A stretch of 64,000 bases of DNA from the NCBI GenBank assembly GCA_963691815.1, contig OY829662.1:1585176-1649175 (forward strand), read 5' to 3'. Under the pieces are notes generated by a model that had not been told where the DNA came from, searched no databases, and saw only the letters and a program-made list of their open reading frames with translations. The DNA is from Echiichthys vipera (taxonomy: Eukaryota > Chordata > Actinopteri > Perciformes > Trachinidae). Below, piece by piece: positions 10,771 through 21,690 of this stretch. Both the position numbers and the translations under genes were made by a program. The stretch's first letter is position 1; every line of letters begins with the position of its first letter.

Positions 10771-11308
10771 CTCCTCAAAGCAATTTCAGTCAAAAACAAC
10801 TGGACTGGTAACCTCAAAGGACAACTGTTCACACATGGCCCCGTGTGACCCCAACGACTGTCGTTCAGACTCAATAGAGCACTAACCAAGTCCAGACCTA
10901 CTTCCCACCAACGACTGTCACTCTAACGACGGTCGTTGGCATTTGGAGCACAAAAGGTTTCAGTGACATCATCGGCCTTGTGAGAGGTTAAATACCTGGA
11001 TCTCCACACCAGGTAGTTGGACCAGTCCCAGCCTGGTCCTGGTCCTGGTCCTGGTCCAGTCCCAGCCTGGTCCTGGTCCTGGTCCTGGTCCTGGTCCTGG
11101 TCCTGGTCCAGTCCCAGCCTGGTCCTGGTCCTGGTCCTGGTCCTGGTCCTGGTCCTGGTCCTGGTCCTGGTCAGATGCGTACATGAACTGATGAAGCCTC
11201 TTGGATGAGAGTTGAAACGTCTTCCTGACAAAGAACCAAGTCCAGTTGCTTTTGACTGAAATTGCTTTGAGGAGAACGACGACCTGGACACACGAGAACA
11301 TTCACAGG
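10771..11308 (+). mobile_element. Penelope-like element 3' fragment, copy 1, with 12-bp target duplication
   Basis: The element ends AACATTCACAGG. It is flanked by an exact 12-bp direct repeat CGATATTTCATT (10759-10770 and 11309-11320). It contains an inverted repeat of about 35 bp: 10771-10803 pairs with about 11242-11276 (core CTCCTCAAAGCAATTTCAGT). It also holds a (CCTGGT)n array at 11031-11173 and the ACTGATGAAGCCTCTTGGAT module that I remember from the 3' ends of fish Penelope/Neptune elements. No reverse transcriptase or GIY-YIG frame remains. Confidence 0.6.
11031..11173 (+). repeat. (TCCTGG)n array inside the Penelope-like copy
   Basis: It consists of hexamer CCTGGT runs separated by CCAGTCCCAGCCTGG spacers. 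The six-base period leaves all six frames open (Leu-Val, Asp-Gln, Pro-Gly), which is not coding. Confidence 0.95.
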
Positions 11309-11320
11309 CGATATTTCATT

Positions 11321-11672
11321 AATTCATTCATCTTCAACCTCTTGTCCCTGTCGGGGTCGCGGGGGGCTGGAGCCGATCCCAGCGGACATCGGGCGTGAGG
11401 CGGGGTCCACCCTGGACAGGACGCCAGTCTATCACAGGACACATAGAGACGAACAGAGACAGACAACCATTCACACCTACGGGTGATTTAGAGTCATCAA
11501 TGAACCGAACACCTGCACGTCTTTGGACTGTGGGAGGAAACCGGAGAACCCGGAGAAAACCCACGCAGACACGGGGACAACATGCAAAGTCCACACAGAA
11601 GGGCCCCAGCCGGGATTCTAACCAGGAACCCTCTCGCTGTGAGGCGACAGTGCTCACCACCACCTCACCTTG
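11321..11672 (-). mobile_element. tRNA-derived SINE, copy 1
   Basis: Read on the minus strand it begins with a tRNA-like head (CACTGTCGCCTCACAGCGAG, then a B-box-like GGTTAGAATCC). The body is about 270 bp, containing GGGTTTTCTCCGGGTTCTCC, and the tail is (ATGA)n-type, here AATTCATTCATC on the plus strand. Four copies occur in this window. It abuts the target duplication of the Penelope-like copy. Confidence 0.75.
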
Positions 11673-12299
11673 TTGCCTGAGTAAACGATAATACGCTTTA
11701 TAACTGTGAACCACTCAACTAGGTCATAGAATTTGAATGCATAAATAGTTTTTGGTGAAAAGTGTTTGTGGACCTTCCTCTGCAGCGTAAATCCTGCTCT
11801 ATGTGGTGTTTTTCATACGAGGCTGTGACATTTTGAAGGACGAGTTTAATTTGGCAGGAGATTTGTGGGGTTTGTGCCTTTTGTGCAGGTCGTTCTCATT
11901 CACTGTCCGTACATATAACTAGAGAAATAAATGTGCAGTGTATGTTCCACGTATTAAAAGAAGAAGGACGAAGTATAAGATCGCAGGCAGGGGCGATGAG
12001 TGTCGACTCCAGCCAGAAGGAAGAAGCGCCTTCTCCTGTGTTTTCCGGCCGCGCTCAGAAAGCTAACACTTAGCTAACACTTAGCTAACACTTAGCTAAC
12101 AATTAGCCACTGTAAGCTCATTTAGTGAGTTTGCTCTGGTAAACCAAGTGTGAAGTGTGTTCAGTGAAATTCTGGCGTAAAAATGCTCTTTTTTCGACAC
12201 TTGCACACATCAAATAAGCCAATGAGACGTAGCTAACCGTGGCTAACAGGGATTAGCTCGGGGCAGCACGGTGAAGGCATTCAACGGTCTTTTTTAACC
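11673..12299. other. Intergenic, short TTAGCTAACAC repeat
   Basis: An 11-bp repeat (GCTAACACTTA, four units) lies at 12061-12105. A related 14-bp repeat occurs at 53445-53503. Nothing else is recognised. Confidence 0.5.
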
Positions 12300-12430
12300 A
12301 CTAATCAATTCAATTCAATTCAATTCAATTTTATTTATAGTGTCAAATCATAACAAAAGTTATCTCAGGACACTTTACAGAGTAGGTAAAGACCAAACTC
12401 TGTGACTTATTTATGATTTACAGAGACCCA
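12300..12430 (+). mobile_element. Teleost SINE-like retroposon fragment
   Basis: (AATTC)n runs into TTTTATTTATAGTGTCAAAT, then TTATCTCAGGACACTTTACA. From memory this is a very common dispersed sequence in fish genomes (TTTATTTATATAGCGCCAAA type). A purine-rich stretch follows to about 12610. Confidence 0.55.
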
Positions 12431-13680
12431 ACAATTCCCCCGTAGAGTACGGTGGAGACGAAAACCTTCACTATAACAGACAGGAACGTCAGACAGACCC
12501 AGCTCTGTGGAGGACGCACATCTGTCTGCACCGGAGAGAGGAAGAGAAGGAGAGAGAGAGAGAGAAAAGACACACAGATGGACAGAGAGAGACAAAGACA
12601 GACACACTTCCAGAGATGCAAGCAAAGCCTAACAGTAACTATAATATTTATAGTAATGTAATCCTGCTGAAGATAACAGCAAACCTCTGCAGCAGCATGT
12701 TCCTGCAGCTCGGAGCTCTCACGCACCTCCCTGCTCGTGTGCTCGTTCATCTCCAGACACAGGAAGTGGTCGTCTCCCAGGTGAGCTGGCGCTTTAAACG
12801 TGTTTGAGTGTAACACACAGGAAGCTTTCAGTCTTAGCTGTCGGAGAGGCCGCTTCATTTCCACCGCTGTCGTCGGCGTTCCCTGGAATCAACAGCCGTC
12901 GATAACGCAAAGGCTTTTATTAGTTTGAGCTCGACGGCGAGGACGAGCGTGTGAAAGATGAGAGTGAACTGTGAATATTGCACCGTGGGTTGATTTGTCA
13001 GCTGCGGTGAACGTAGACCTCGTGTGCACACATCTCTTTTTCTAACGCGCTGAGTTTCTAAGGGACTCGTCTCACATGAAAACATTAAAGTCAGCACTCA
13101 GAGGGAAAAGGGAGAAGCTGCCACCTCGTCTTGTCTCCCTGTCTCTTGGACGTCCTGATGTATTTCCTGCGGTGACGGAGGAGATGCTGCGGCTCTTGGC
13201 TCGTGTTTGAACCCCATTTAAATGAGAGCGTAAATCTGCCGCTCTCTCCGTGGGGCAGGGGAGGGTGGGGGGGGGGGGGGGGGGGCGATGTGACGAGCTG
13301 CCCCTTCATTTTAAGATCTTAATCTGTGCAAGTTGGAAGACGCTTTACAGACAGTTTGCAGAGCGACTGTCCAACAATCTCTCCGCGCTGACTTACAGTG
13401 ACGTCTCTGCTGCGTCACTGAAATGGAAGAAGGGAGGAGAAGAAACTTATAAAGGCAACAGTGACACAAAAAACTAGGAAAAGGAAAGACACTCGACGAG
13501 CTTCAGATCATATTAATGTGTGAGTGTGTTGAGGTTTGTGTTTGATCAGGACCCAAATGCACGACTCGACTCTGGTTCAAAGTGCAACAAACAGACTTTA
13601 ATGTTCAAAAGGGTGCGAGCATAGGAACCAGGACTGAGGGTAGATCCAGAGCTTTGTCTTCCTCAGCTCTCTTTTGGTCA
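12431..13680. other. Intergenic, G-run and no gene
   Basis: Apart from a (GA)-rich patch (12536-12575) and a G19 run at 13267-13285, I see no structure. At 13545-13605 the plus strand carries an LTR-like phrase (AGGACCCAAATGCACG). Confidence 0.45.
13267..13285 (+). repeat. G19 homopolymer, potential G-quadruplex
   Basis: Nineteen consecutive G, preceded by GGGT. It can fold as a G-quadruplex on the plus strand. The length is likely to be polymorphic or a sequencing weak point. Confidence 0.9.
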
Positions 13681-13682
13681 CA

Positions 13683-13803
13683 ACGGTGCAGTAGAGCGAC
13701 TGCAGCTCCGCCCCGCTGCTCCGATTCTCCGGCCAAACTCACGCTCCATCGTCCCCTCACTCGTGAACAAGATCCCGAGGGACTTGAACTCCTTCACTTG
13801 GGG
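13683..13803 (-). mobile_element. Non-LTR retrotransposon fragment (LINE copy 1)
   Basis: The minus strand reads VKEF-SLGILFTSEGTMERE and onward, the post-reverse-transcriptase C-terminal region also seen at 20.2 and 42.1 kb. It is truncated at both ends. Confidence 0.7.
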
Positions 13804-14444
13804 TCAGGACTTTTAATGTTAAATTATTGCTGCACTTTAAGTACAGTACAGTACTTTACAGTACACTTTAGGTACAGTGACAATAAAGACAATTCTACTC
13901 AATTGTAATAAATGTCAAACACGTGTGTTAACTGACTCTTATGGAGGCCATCCCCGGTGTAATGTGGCATTAAAACGCTCTAATTAAACTGCATCAGACC
14001 CACGTTGGTGGCGTTAAACAGTCGGGTCCAACAGCATCTAACTAACACATTTAGGATCTGATGCGGCGTTAAACTAGACTCCTCATTAGACTGTGATCTC
14101 GTATAAACGGTGTGTAATTGTGTGAAAGGATCCTCTTTGGTTTCTAATCAGAGTTTTATAAGTTCAGCGTGTTTTGGGTCAAACACGTTATTTGTGGCGT
14201 CTGATTTCAGCATCATTTGGTTTTAATAAGGGAATAATTGTGGTTGTTTACTGTTTAATAAACACCGTGTTATTCTAAACTCTCCCCCCCGATGACTCGG
14301 CTTCATCTGAACGTGTCAGTAACTCATGTACAACAGCCTCTTGTTTTCAGTTTGTGTGTTTTTATATCTTCTAACACCAAATTGCAGATTAAGGGACTGA
14401 ACTTGCATTGAACATTGCTTTACATTAAGTATTTATGTGATTTT
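13804..14444. other. Intergenic, unassigned
   Basis: There is a short GTACAGTACAGT repeat and GACAATAAAG near 13877 (a retroposon-like 3' end). The rest is AT-rich and unremarkable. Confidence 0.4.
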
Positions 14445-14550
14445 AGAGCTGGTTAATGTGGCCCGGGAAAGGGAAGTTTGGGGTCCCCTGCTAAAGCTGC
14501 TGCCCCCGCGACCTGACCCCGGATCAGAGGCTGAAGATGAGATGAGATGA
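14445..14550 (+). mobile_element. LINE 3' end fragment (copy 2)
   Basis: TTAGAGCTGGTTAATGTGGC to the terminal (GATGA)n tail is identical in kind to the ends of the 20.2 and 42.1 kb copies. Confidence 0.75.
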
Positions 14551-14974
14551 AAGCATCAAAAAGAAAAGAATAGACCTTTAAAAGACATTTAAAACGTCAA
14601 GCTCACGTTAACTCCTCCTGTTTGTGCACAAAACAGTTCATTTAATCAGGTTATAGCTGAACATTATGTCTAGTTTTGGTCAAATTTGATGCAAACTTCC
14701 TGTTATTGTGTCTCAAAATAAAGTGCGTGCAACGTTAAAGTCGCCCTGTGGATAAATATTCCCCACATTTCCTCGTTTCCCTCGATCTGCTGTGACTTCC
14801 TGGAGTCACTGACGTCTCCTGAGCTCTGCACAGACGCCAGCACCGTGCTCTCATTTCATTATTCATCAGGTGCAGATCATCATTTACGTTCTGAAGTCAC
14901 TCCACGAGCTTCTGACGCCTCCGTGCGCTCCCGTGCACACTGATGCTCAGCAAACGGAGCAATAACGTGCACAC
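14551..14974. other. Intergenic, no gene seen
   Basis: A phrase AGCATCAAAAAGAAAAG with its neighbourhood recurs at 34.67 kb, suggesting another dispersed repeat. Confidence 0.4.
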
Positions 14975-15550
14975 TGAAAACATGAAAGAGACACAAAACA
15001 ACTACAAAGAGACACTAAATAACCACAAAGAGACACTAAGCAACCACAAAGAGACACAAAACTACTACAAAGAGACACAAATCAACCACAAAGAGACACA
15101 AATCAACATCAAAGAGACACAAAATAACTACAAAGAGACACTAAATAACCACAAAGAGACACAAAACAACTACAAAGAGACACAAAACAACTACAAAGAG
15201 ACACAAAACTACTACAAAGAGACACAAAACTACTACAAAGAGACACAAAACAACTACAAAGAGACACAAAACAACCACAAAGAGACACAAAACAACTACA
15301 AAGAGACACAAAACAACTACAAAGAGACACAAAACTACTACAAAGAGACACAAAACAACTACAAAGAGACACAAAACAACTACAAAGAGACACAAAACTA
15401 CTACAAAGAGACACAAAACAACTACAAAGAGACACAAAACTACTACAAAGAGACACAAATCAACATCAAAGAGACACAAAACAACAACAAAGAGACACAA
15501 AATAACCACAAAGAGACACAAAACAACCACAAAGAGACACAAAACACACA
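14975..15550 (+). repeat. 21-bp minisatellite, about 27 units
   Basis: The unit is AAAGAGACACAAAACAACTA plus C. The 7-codon period gives open frames (KETQNNY). The motif is similar to the 21-bp half-unit of the 42-bp family, and single diverged copies occur at 4.85, 39.5, 45.66 and 46.1 kb. Confidence 0.95.
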
Positions 15551-16044
15551 TTGATGCTGCAGCGTTTCATCAGGAAACACAAACGACCCAAAGCTCCTCG
15601 TCCCGTTGGTTCGATTCCCCCTGAAGGTGATTTTGCTAAACATGAATAACAGGAACGCTGAGGACGGTTATTAAAGAGGAACCACGTCTCTGATCTCAGA
15701 CGTCCTCAGACCCACGTCCCCCGCAGACAAACACACATTTATCCGCCGTAGCAACACGTCCTCCTCCCGTCACCCGAGCCGCCACGTCCGTCCTGCGGCG
15801 CCACTTCCCAAACACTGGAGAGTAATTAAAGGTTCAGCCTCCTTCTCTCATTATTCCCTCAGAGGAGCGAGAGCAGACGCGTCCTGAAGCACAGAGTTTG
15901 GATAAGAAAGATAAATAAATAAATAAAACATATATTAATTTTCATGTTTGCCACGAGGAAACGTGTTTATGAAACATGTTTCTGCTGCTCGGGGAAACAG
16001 GAAACGTTCAATAACGGGATTTATTAAAAACCACAAAGATACAA

Positions 16045-16081
<37 letters not shown>

Positions 16082-16109
16082 TTCATACTTACTGAGAAAG
16101 TTAGTTAAC
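15551..16109. other. Unique spacer with (GAGGAC)n
   Basis: A (GAGGAC)6 run lies at about 16046-16080. No gene is seen. Confidence 0.5.
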
Positions 16110-17440
16110 TGAAGTTTAGTCGACTAAAGGAGACGGTTAAGTTTAGTCACTAAAGGTGACGGTTAAGTTTAGACAACTGAAGGAGACGGTTAAGTTTAGA
16201 CGACTAAAGGAGACGGTTAAGTTTAGTCACTAAAGGAGACGGTTAAGTTAGACGACTAAAGGAGACGGTTAAGTTTAGTCACTAAAGGAGACGGTTAAGT
16301 TTAGTCACTAAAGGAGACGGTTAAGTTTAGTCACTAAAGGAGACGGTTAAGTTAGACGACTAAAGGAGACGGTTAAGTTTAGTCACTAAAGGAGACGGTT
16401 AAGTTTAGTCACTAAAGGAGACGGTTAAGTTAGACGACTAAAGGAGACGGTTAAGTTTAGACACTAAAGGAGACGGTTAAGTTTAGTCACTAAAGGAGAC
16501 GGTTAAGTTTAGTCACTAAAGGAGACGGTTAAGTTTAGTCACTAAAGGAGACGGTTAAGTTAGACGACTAAAGGAGACGGTTAAGTTTAGACGACTAAAG
16601 GAGACGGTTAAGTTTAGACACTAAAGGAGACGGTTAAGTTAGACGACTAAAGGAGACGGTTAAGTTTAGACGACTAAAGGAGACGGTTAAGTTTAGACGA
16701 CTAAAGGTGACGGTTAAGTTTAGACAACTAAAGGAGACGGTTAAGTTTAGTCACTAAAGGAGACGGTTAAGTTAGACGACTAAAGGAGACGGTTAAGTTT
16801 AGACGACTAAAGGTGACGGTTAAGTTTAGACAACTAAAGGAGACGGTTAAGTTAGACGACTAAAGGAGACGGTTAAGTTTAGTCACTAAAGGAGACGGTT
16901 AAGTTTAGACACTAAAGGAGACGGTTAAGTTTAGACGACTAAAGGAGACGGTTAAGTTTAGACAACTAAAGGAGACGGTTAAGTTTAGACTAAAGGAGAC
17001 GGTTAAGTTAGACGACTAAAGGAGACGGTTAAGTTTAGTCACTAAAGGAGACGGTTAAGTTTAGTCTCTAAAGGAGACGGTTAAGTTTAGACGACTAAAG
17101 GAGACGGTTAAGTTTAGACAACTAAAGGAGACGGTTAAGTTTAGACTAAAGGAGACGGTTAAGTTAGACGACTAAAGGAGACGGTTAAGTTTAGTCTCTA
17201 AAGGAGACGGTTAAGTTAAGTCGACTAAAGGAGACGGTTAAGTTTAGATGACTAGAGGTGAGGGTTAAGTTTAGTCACTAAAGGAGACGGTTAAGTTCAG
17301 ACGACTAAAGCAGACGGTTAAGTTCAGACGACTAAAGCAGACGGTTAAGTGTAGACAACTAAAGCAGACGGTTAAGTGTAGACAACTAAAGCAGACGGTT
17401 AAGTGTAGACAACTAAAGGAGACGGTTAAGTGTAGACCAC
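16110..17440 (+). repeat. 22-27-bp GGTTAAGTTTAG minisatellite, main forward array
   Basis: The unit is GGAGACGGTTAAGTTTAG plus a variable linker (ACGACTAAA, TCACTAAA, ACAACTAAA or ACTAAA). The linkers set unit lengths of 22-27 bp. Multi-unit blocks recur (for example 16,920-17,040 and 17,080-17,190). The same family occurs inverted at 23.4 kb. Confidence 0.96.
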
Positions 17441-17734
17441 CCTTCTGCAGTGATCCATAACTGAGGGACGTGTGGATCATGTGCAGAAACAGTTACAGTC
17501 CTTTATTTAGATCTTTATTCGTGTTTCTCCAAATGGTCAAAGACTTGGCAGCACGCCACAATCCGCCCGTGTCACACGCTTTCATTGCTCTGCACCTGTC
17601 CCTGTTTCTGCTTTCACCAACATCAACATCACTGATGCTGAGGTGCTGCCAGCTCAGCCTCCTCCCACAGCGTCACAGTGAACGCGTTATTCCGTACGAC
17701 CGAATCTCCCAACTGTAGGTGAAACATCGATTTT
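17441..17734. other. Unique spacer
   Basis: No gene is recognised between the minisatellite and the SINE. Confidence 0.4.
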
Positions 17735-18076
17735 TGACTGTACTGTCGCCTCACAGCGAGAGGGTTCCTGGTTTGAATCCAGGCTGGGGCCCTTCTGTGT
17801 GGAGTTTGCATGTTCTCCCCGTGTCTGCGTGGGTTTTCTCCGGGTTCTCCGGTTTCCTCCCACAGTCCAAAGACGTGCAGGTGTTGGGTTCATTGATGAC
17901 TCTAAATCACCCGTAGGTGTGAATGGTTGTCTGTCTCTGTTCGTCTCTATGTGTCCTGTGATAGACTGGCGTCCTGTCCAGGGTGGACCCCGCCTCACGC
18001 CCGATGTCAGCTGGGATCAGCTCCAGCCCCCCCACGACCCCGACAGGGACAAGAGGATGAAGATGAATGAATGAAT
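17735..18076 (+). mobile_element. tRNA-derived SINE, copy 2
   Basis: This is the plus-strand copy. CTGTCGCCTCACAGCGAGAG and GGTTTGAATCC (B box) form the head; the conserved body follows, with a tail (GATGAATGAATGAATG) at 18057-18076. Confidence 0.78.
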
Positions 18077-18347
18077 GATGTCATCTGTGTCTTTGTTCAC
18101 ACAGATGCAGATCCTGCACCTGGAACATCTAGGACTTTGTGTTTCGCTGCATCGTCTCGTCTCCGCTGACAGCGCGCCAACTCGTTTACCGACTTCAGCG
18201 TGGAAGTTAGCGAGGAGCCGGCCTGAGCTGCTGCCGCACCTTCTGCCGTTCGGGACTGGCGTCCAAAAGGCCGCAGCCTCCAAACAAATTAACCACACAC
18301 GCCGCCATTCCAGCTGTTTCCTGCTTTGTCTGCCGACCAAACCCCTC

Positions 18348-18351
<4 letters not shown>

Positions 18352-18420
<69 letters not shown>
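18352..18420. repeat. (GT)n microsatellite, left arm of a hairpin
   Basis: About 35 GT repeats lie 25 bp from an (AC)n of similar length. Confidence 0.97.
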
Positions 18421-18423
<3 letters not shown>

Positions 18424-18443
18424 TGTGCTCTGTGCTACAGCAA

Positions 18444-18445
<2 letters not shown>

Positions 18446-18506
<61 letters not shown>
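18446..18506. repeat. (CA)n microsatellite, right arm of a hairpin
   Basis: About 30 CA repeats, complementary to 18352-18420. Confidence 0.97.
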
Positions 18507-18512
<6 letters not shown>

Positions 18513-18617
18513 GTTGGCTAAGGAGCCCGGGGCATCTGGGACCTGGATTAGAAGCCCTGACAGGGAGATGGAGGAGGGATTACTCCGCTCGCCTCGACTT
18601 GTTTGCATGAGTGAGAG

Positions 18618-18687
18618 AGAAGAAGAAGAAGAAGAAGAAGAAGAAGAAGAAGAAGAAGAAGAAGAAGAAGAAGAAGAAGAAGAAGAG
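18618..18687 (+). repeat. (GAA)n microsatellite
   Basis: About 22 uninterrupted AGA/GAA triplets. The purine strand is capable of triplex formation, as at GAA expansions elsewhere. Confidence 0.95.
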
Positions 18688-18689
18688 AA

Positions 18690-19040
18690 AGAGTGTCGGC
18701 CTGAACGTGTGCTCCTCCGTCAGAAAATAACAAACGGGAGGAATCAAACTAAAGCCCGGAGAGAACACGATTGAAACTGTTTCACACCAGAGATGACTGT
18801 AGAGTCTTTCAGCGACGTCACAGTCAAAGCAAAGGCGTGAACAGACGGACGCCAAATGATCAAATACATGAGAAATAAGTGAGAAATGCTCGTGGAGCGT
18901 AGAGTCTCTTCACATCCTGACGTTGTTGAATTAGAAATGGACTTGTTGACACACAGAGATCTGTATTAATTAACATTTCAGGCTTTTCTCATGCATCTTA
19001 GTAAATACAACAACGAAACGCAACGAGTGGTAAGAAGAAG
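18690..19040. other. Intergenic, no gene seen
   Basis: No structure is recognised apart from a (GAA)-like run at 19032-19055. Confidence 0.4.
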
Positions 19041-19113
19041 AAGAAGAAGAAGAATGACTTTATTCATCCCGCAACGGGGAAATGTAATTTTTTCACTCTT
19101 ATTATCATACATG

Positions 19114-19206
<93 letters not shown>

Positions 19207-19424
19207 ACCTATACATGCAGTTAAGGAGAGATGTTAGAGCGAGGGGGCTGCCAGTGACCAGCGCCCAGAGCAGTTGGGGGTTCGGTGCCTTGCTCAACAG
19301 CACCTCGGCAGTGCCAAGGAGATGAACTGGCACCTCTCCAGCCACCAGTCCACGCTCCATACATGGTCCATACATGATCCACACAGGGACTTGAACCAGC
19401 GACGCTATGGTTCCCAGCCAAGAG
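19041..19424 (-). mobile_element. Teleost retroposon-like dispersed repeat with internal (CA)n
   Basis: GACTTTATTCATCCCGCAAC at the left resembles the TTTATTGATCCC tails of fish retroposons. The right part (GGTGCCTTGCTCAACAGCAC, then GGGACTTGAACCAGCGAC) is, from memory, a common fish interspersed repeat. A (CA)44 tract at 19117-19204 interrupts it. Confidence 0.5.
19117..19204. repeat. (CA)n microsatellite
   Basis: Uninterrupted CA dinucleotides inside the retroposon-like repeat. Confidence 0.97.
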
Positions 19425-19875
19425 AAAAAGTTGATCCTGTTTGTTGATCTTTGTTGAAGAAATCCATTTCCATGACAGATGTTTTCCGGATCTTTCCCTG
19501 AAGTGACAGGTCTGCTCTTTAGCTGCTAAAAACACAACACGCCGTGAAGCCTTTTTCACAGGACACGAAACAGAACGCCGCGTACGCCACGTGCTCCTCC
19601 GCTGACATTTACAGAGGCCCGCGGGGACATCGGGTCACAGGCTGCCTCTCAACAGGACGCCTCGCCTGTCAGAGGGAGACTGGAGGATGGAAATGTGACT
19701 CTTCAGGAGCCAAATCGTCTGGACGGACGGACGGACGGGCTGATTAGTGTGATCAGGAGCGCGAGAACATGGCAGCTCCAGTTCCCTTGTGAGGGGCTTT
19801 GATTACAGACACTTTGATAAATGTAGACGACACCTGAAGCAGAAAATTTCCCCTGTCAGTTTAATCCTCTATTGT

Positions 19876-19927
<52 letters not shown>

Positions 19928-20169
19928 ACACACACACACACACAGGGTAAACTCAGTGTTTCTCTCTTCAAACGACTTTTTAATTAAGAGAACACAGTTG
20001 ATAGAAATCTTTACATCTTACATAACATTATATTATGGTTCTAAAGGCAAAATCCGCCTTAGTGGAGAAAACCTACTGTGCGTTCTGTGACTCACATATG
20101 AATTATTATTAGAGTCTGGACGGTTAAAAAGTGATAGTCCTCATAACAAAATCACAAAAACTGGGTAGG
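19425..20169. other. Intergenic with (CA)n at 19880-19944
   Basis: There is a CA tract with one TA interruption, and (GGAC)n-like GGACGGACGGAC at 19723. No gene is seen. Confidence 0.5.
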
Positions 20170-20785
20170 GAATGAGTCCTTACCCCAAGTGAAGGAGTTC
20201 GAGTCCCTCGGGATCTTGTTCACGAGTGAGGGGACGATGGAGCGTGAGTTTGGCCGGAGAATCGGAGCAGCGGGGGCGGAGCTGCAGTCGCTCTACCGCA
20301 CCGTTGTGACGAAAAGAGAGCTGAGGAAGACAAAGCTCTGGATCTACCGCTCAGTCCTGGTTCCTACCCTCACCTGTGGTCATGAAAGCTGGGTCAGGAC
20401 CCAAAGAACCAGGTCCAGGTCCAAGCGTCTGAAATGTGTTTCCTCAGGAGGGGGGCTGGAGTCTCCCTTAGAGAGAGGGGGAGAAGTTCAGCATCCGTGA
20501 GGAACTCGGAGTAGAGCCGCTGCTCCTTTGCGTTGAAAGGAGCCAGTTGAGGTGGTTCAGGATCATCTGGTAAGGATGAACCCTGGGCGCCTCCCTAGGG
20601 AGGTGTTCCAGGCACGTCCAGCTGGGAGGAGGCCTCGGGGAAGACCCAGGACCAGGTGGAGAGATTAGATCTCCACACTGGCCTGGGAACGCCTCAGGAT
20701 CCCCCAGTTAGAGCTGGTTAATGTGGCCCGGGAAAGGGAAGTTTGGGGTCCCCTGCTAAAGCTGCTGCCCCCACGACCTGATCCT
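20170..20785 (+). mobile_element. Non-LTR retrotransposon 3' region (LINE copy 3)
   Basis: Frame 1 reads VKEFESLGILFTSEG and then SLYRTVVTKRELRKTKLWIY and SVLVPTLTCGHESWVRTQ. The frame then breaks near 20440, and REELGVEPLLL with RSQLRWF continues in another frame. This is the C-terminal domain after reverse transcriptase in fish LINEs. The end is CTGCTGCCCCCACGACCTGA. It is 5' truncated and frameshifted. Confidence 0.8.
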
Positions 20786-20855
20786 TCCAAAGTCAGCCTC
20801 AAAACCTTGAATGGTATTCATTTATTTACTACCGCTGTGGATTGTTGTGTTGTCA

Positions 20856-21690
20856 AGTTGCCGAGTAGTTTTGTTGCCTCAACCTAACCAAGTTGCCTCA
20901 ACTTAACCAAGTTGCCTCAACCTAACCAAGTTGCCTAAACTTAACCAAGTTGCCTCAACCTAACCAAGTTGCCTAAACTTAACCAAGTTGCCTAAACTTG
21001 ACCAAGTAGTTTAGTTGCCTAAACTTAACCAAGTTGCCTCAACTTAACCAAGTTGCCTCAACCTAACCAAGTTGCCTAAACTTAACCAAGTTGCCTAAAC
21101 TTAACCAAGTTGCCTCAACCTAACCAAGTTGCCTAAACTTAACCAAGTTGCCTAAACTTAACCAAGTTGCCTAAACTTAACCAAGTTGCCTAAACTTAAC
21201 CAAGTTACCTCAACTTAACCAAGTTGCCTAAACTTAACCAAGTAGTTAAGTTGCCTAAACTTAACCAAGTAGTTTTGTTGCCTAAACTTAACCAAGTTGC
21301 CTCAACCTAACCAAGTTGCCTAAACTTAACCAAGTTGCCTCAACCTAACCAAGTTGCCTAAACTTAACTAAGTTGCCTAAACTTAACCAAGTTGCCTAAA
21401 CTTAACCAAGTTGCCTCAACCTAACCAAGTTGCCTAAACTTAACCAAGTTGCCTCAACTTAACCAAGTTGCCTAAACCTAACCAAGTAGTTTTGTTGCCT
21501 AAACTTAACCAAGTTGCCTAAACTTAACCAAGTTGCCTCAACTTAACCAAGTTGCCTAAACCTAACCAAGTAGTTTTGTTGCCTAAACTTAACCAAGTAG
21601 TTTTGTTGCCTAAACTTAACCAAGTTGCCTCAACTTAACCAAGTTGTTTTGTTGCCTAACCCTAACCAACCAGGTTGCCTAAACCCAAGT
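20856..21690 (+). repeat. 19-bp minisatellite TTGCCTAAACTTAACCAAG
   Basis: About 40 units alternate between CCTAAACTTAACC and CCTCAACCTAACC, with occasional inserted TAGTTTTG blocks. It is near-telomeric in appearance but has no TTAGGG periodicity. Confidence 0.95.

Noticed and set aside
20189..20500. 103-codon frame as a host gene
   Set aside because: It is the C-terminal piece of a LINE, repeated at 42.1 kb and broken.
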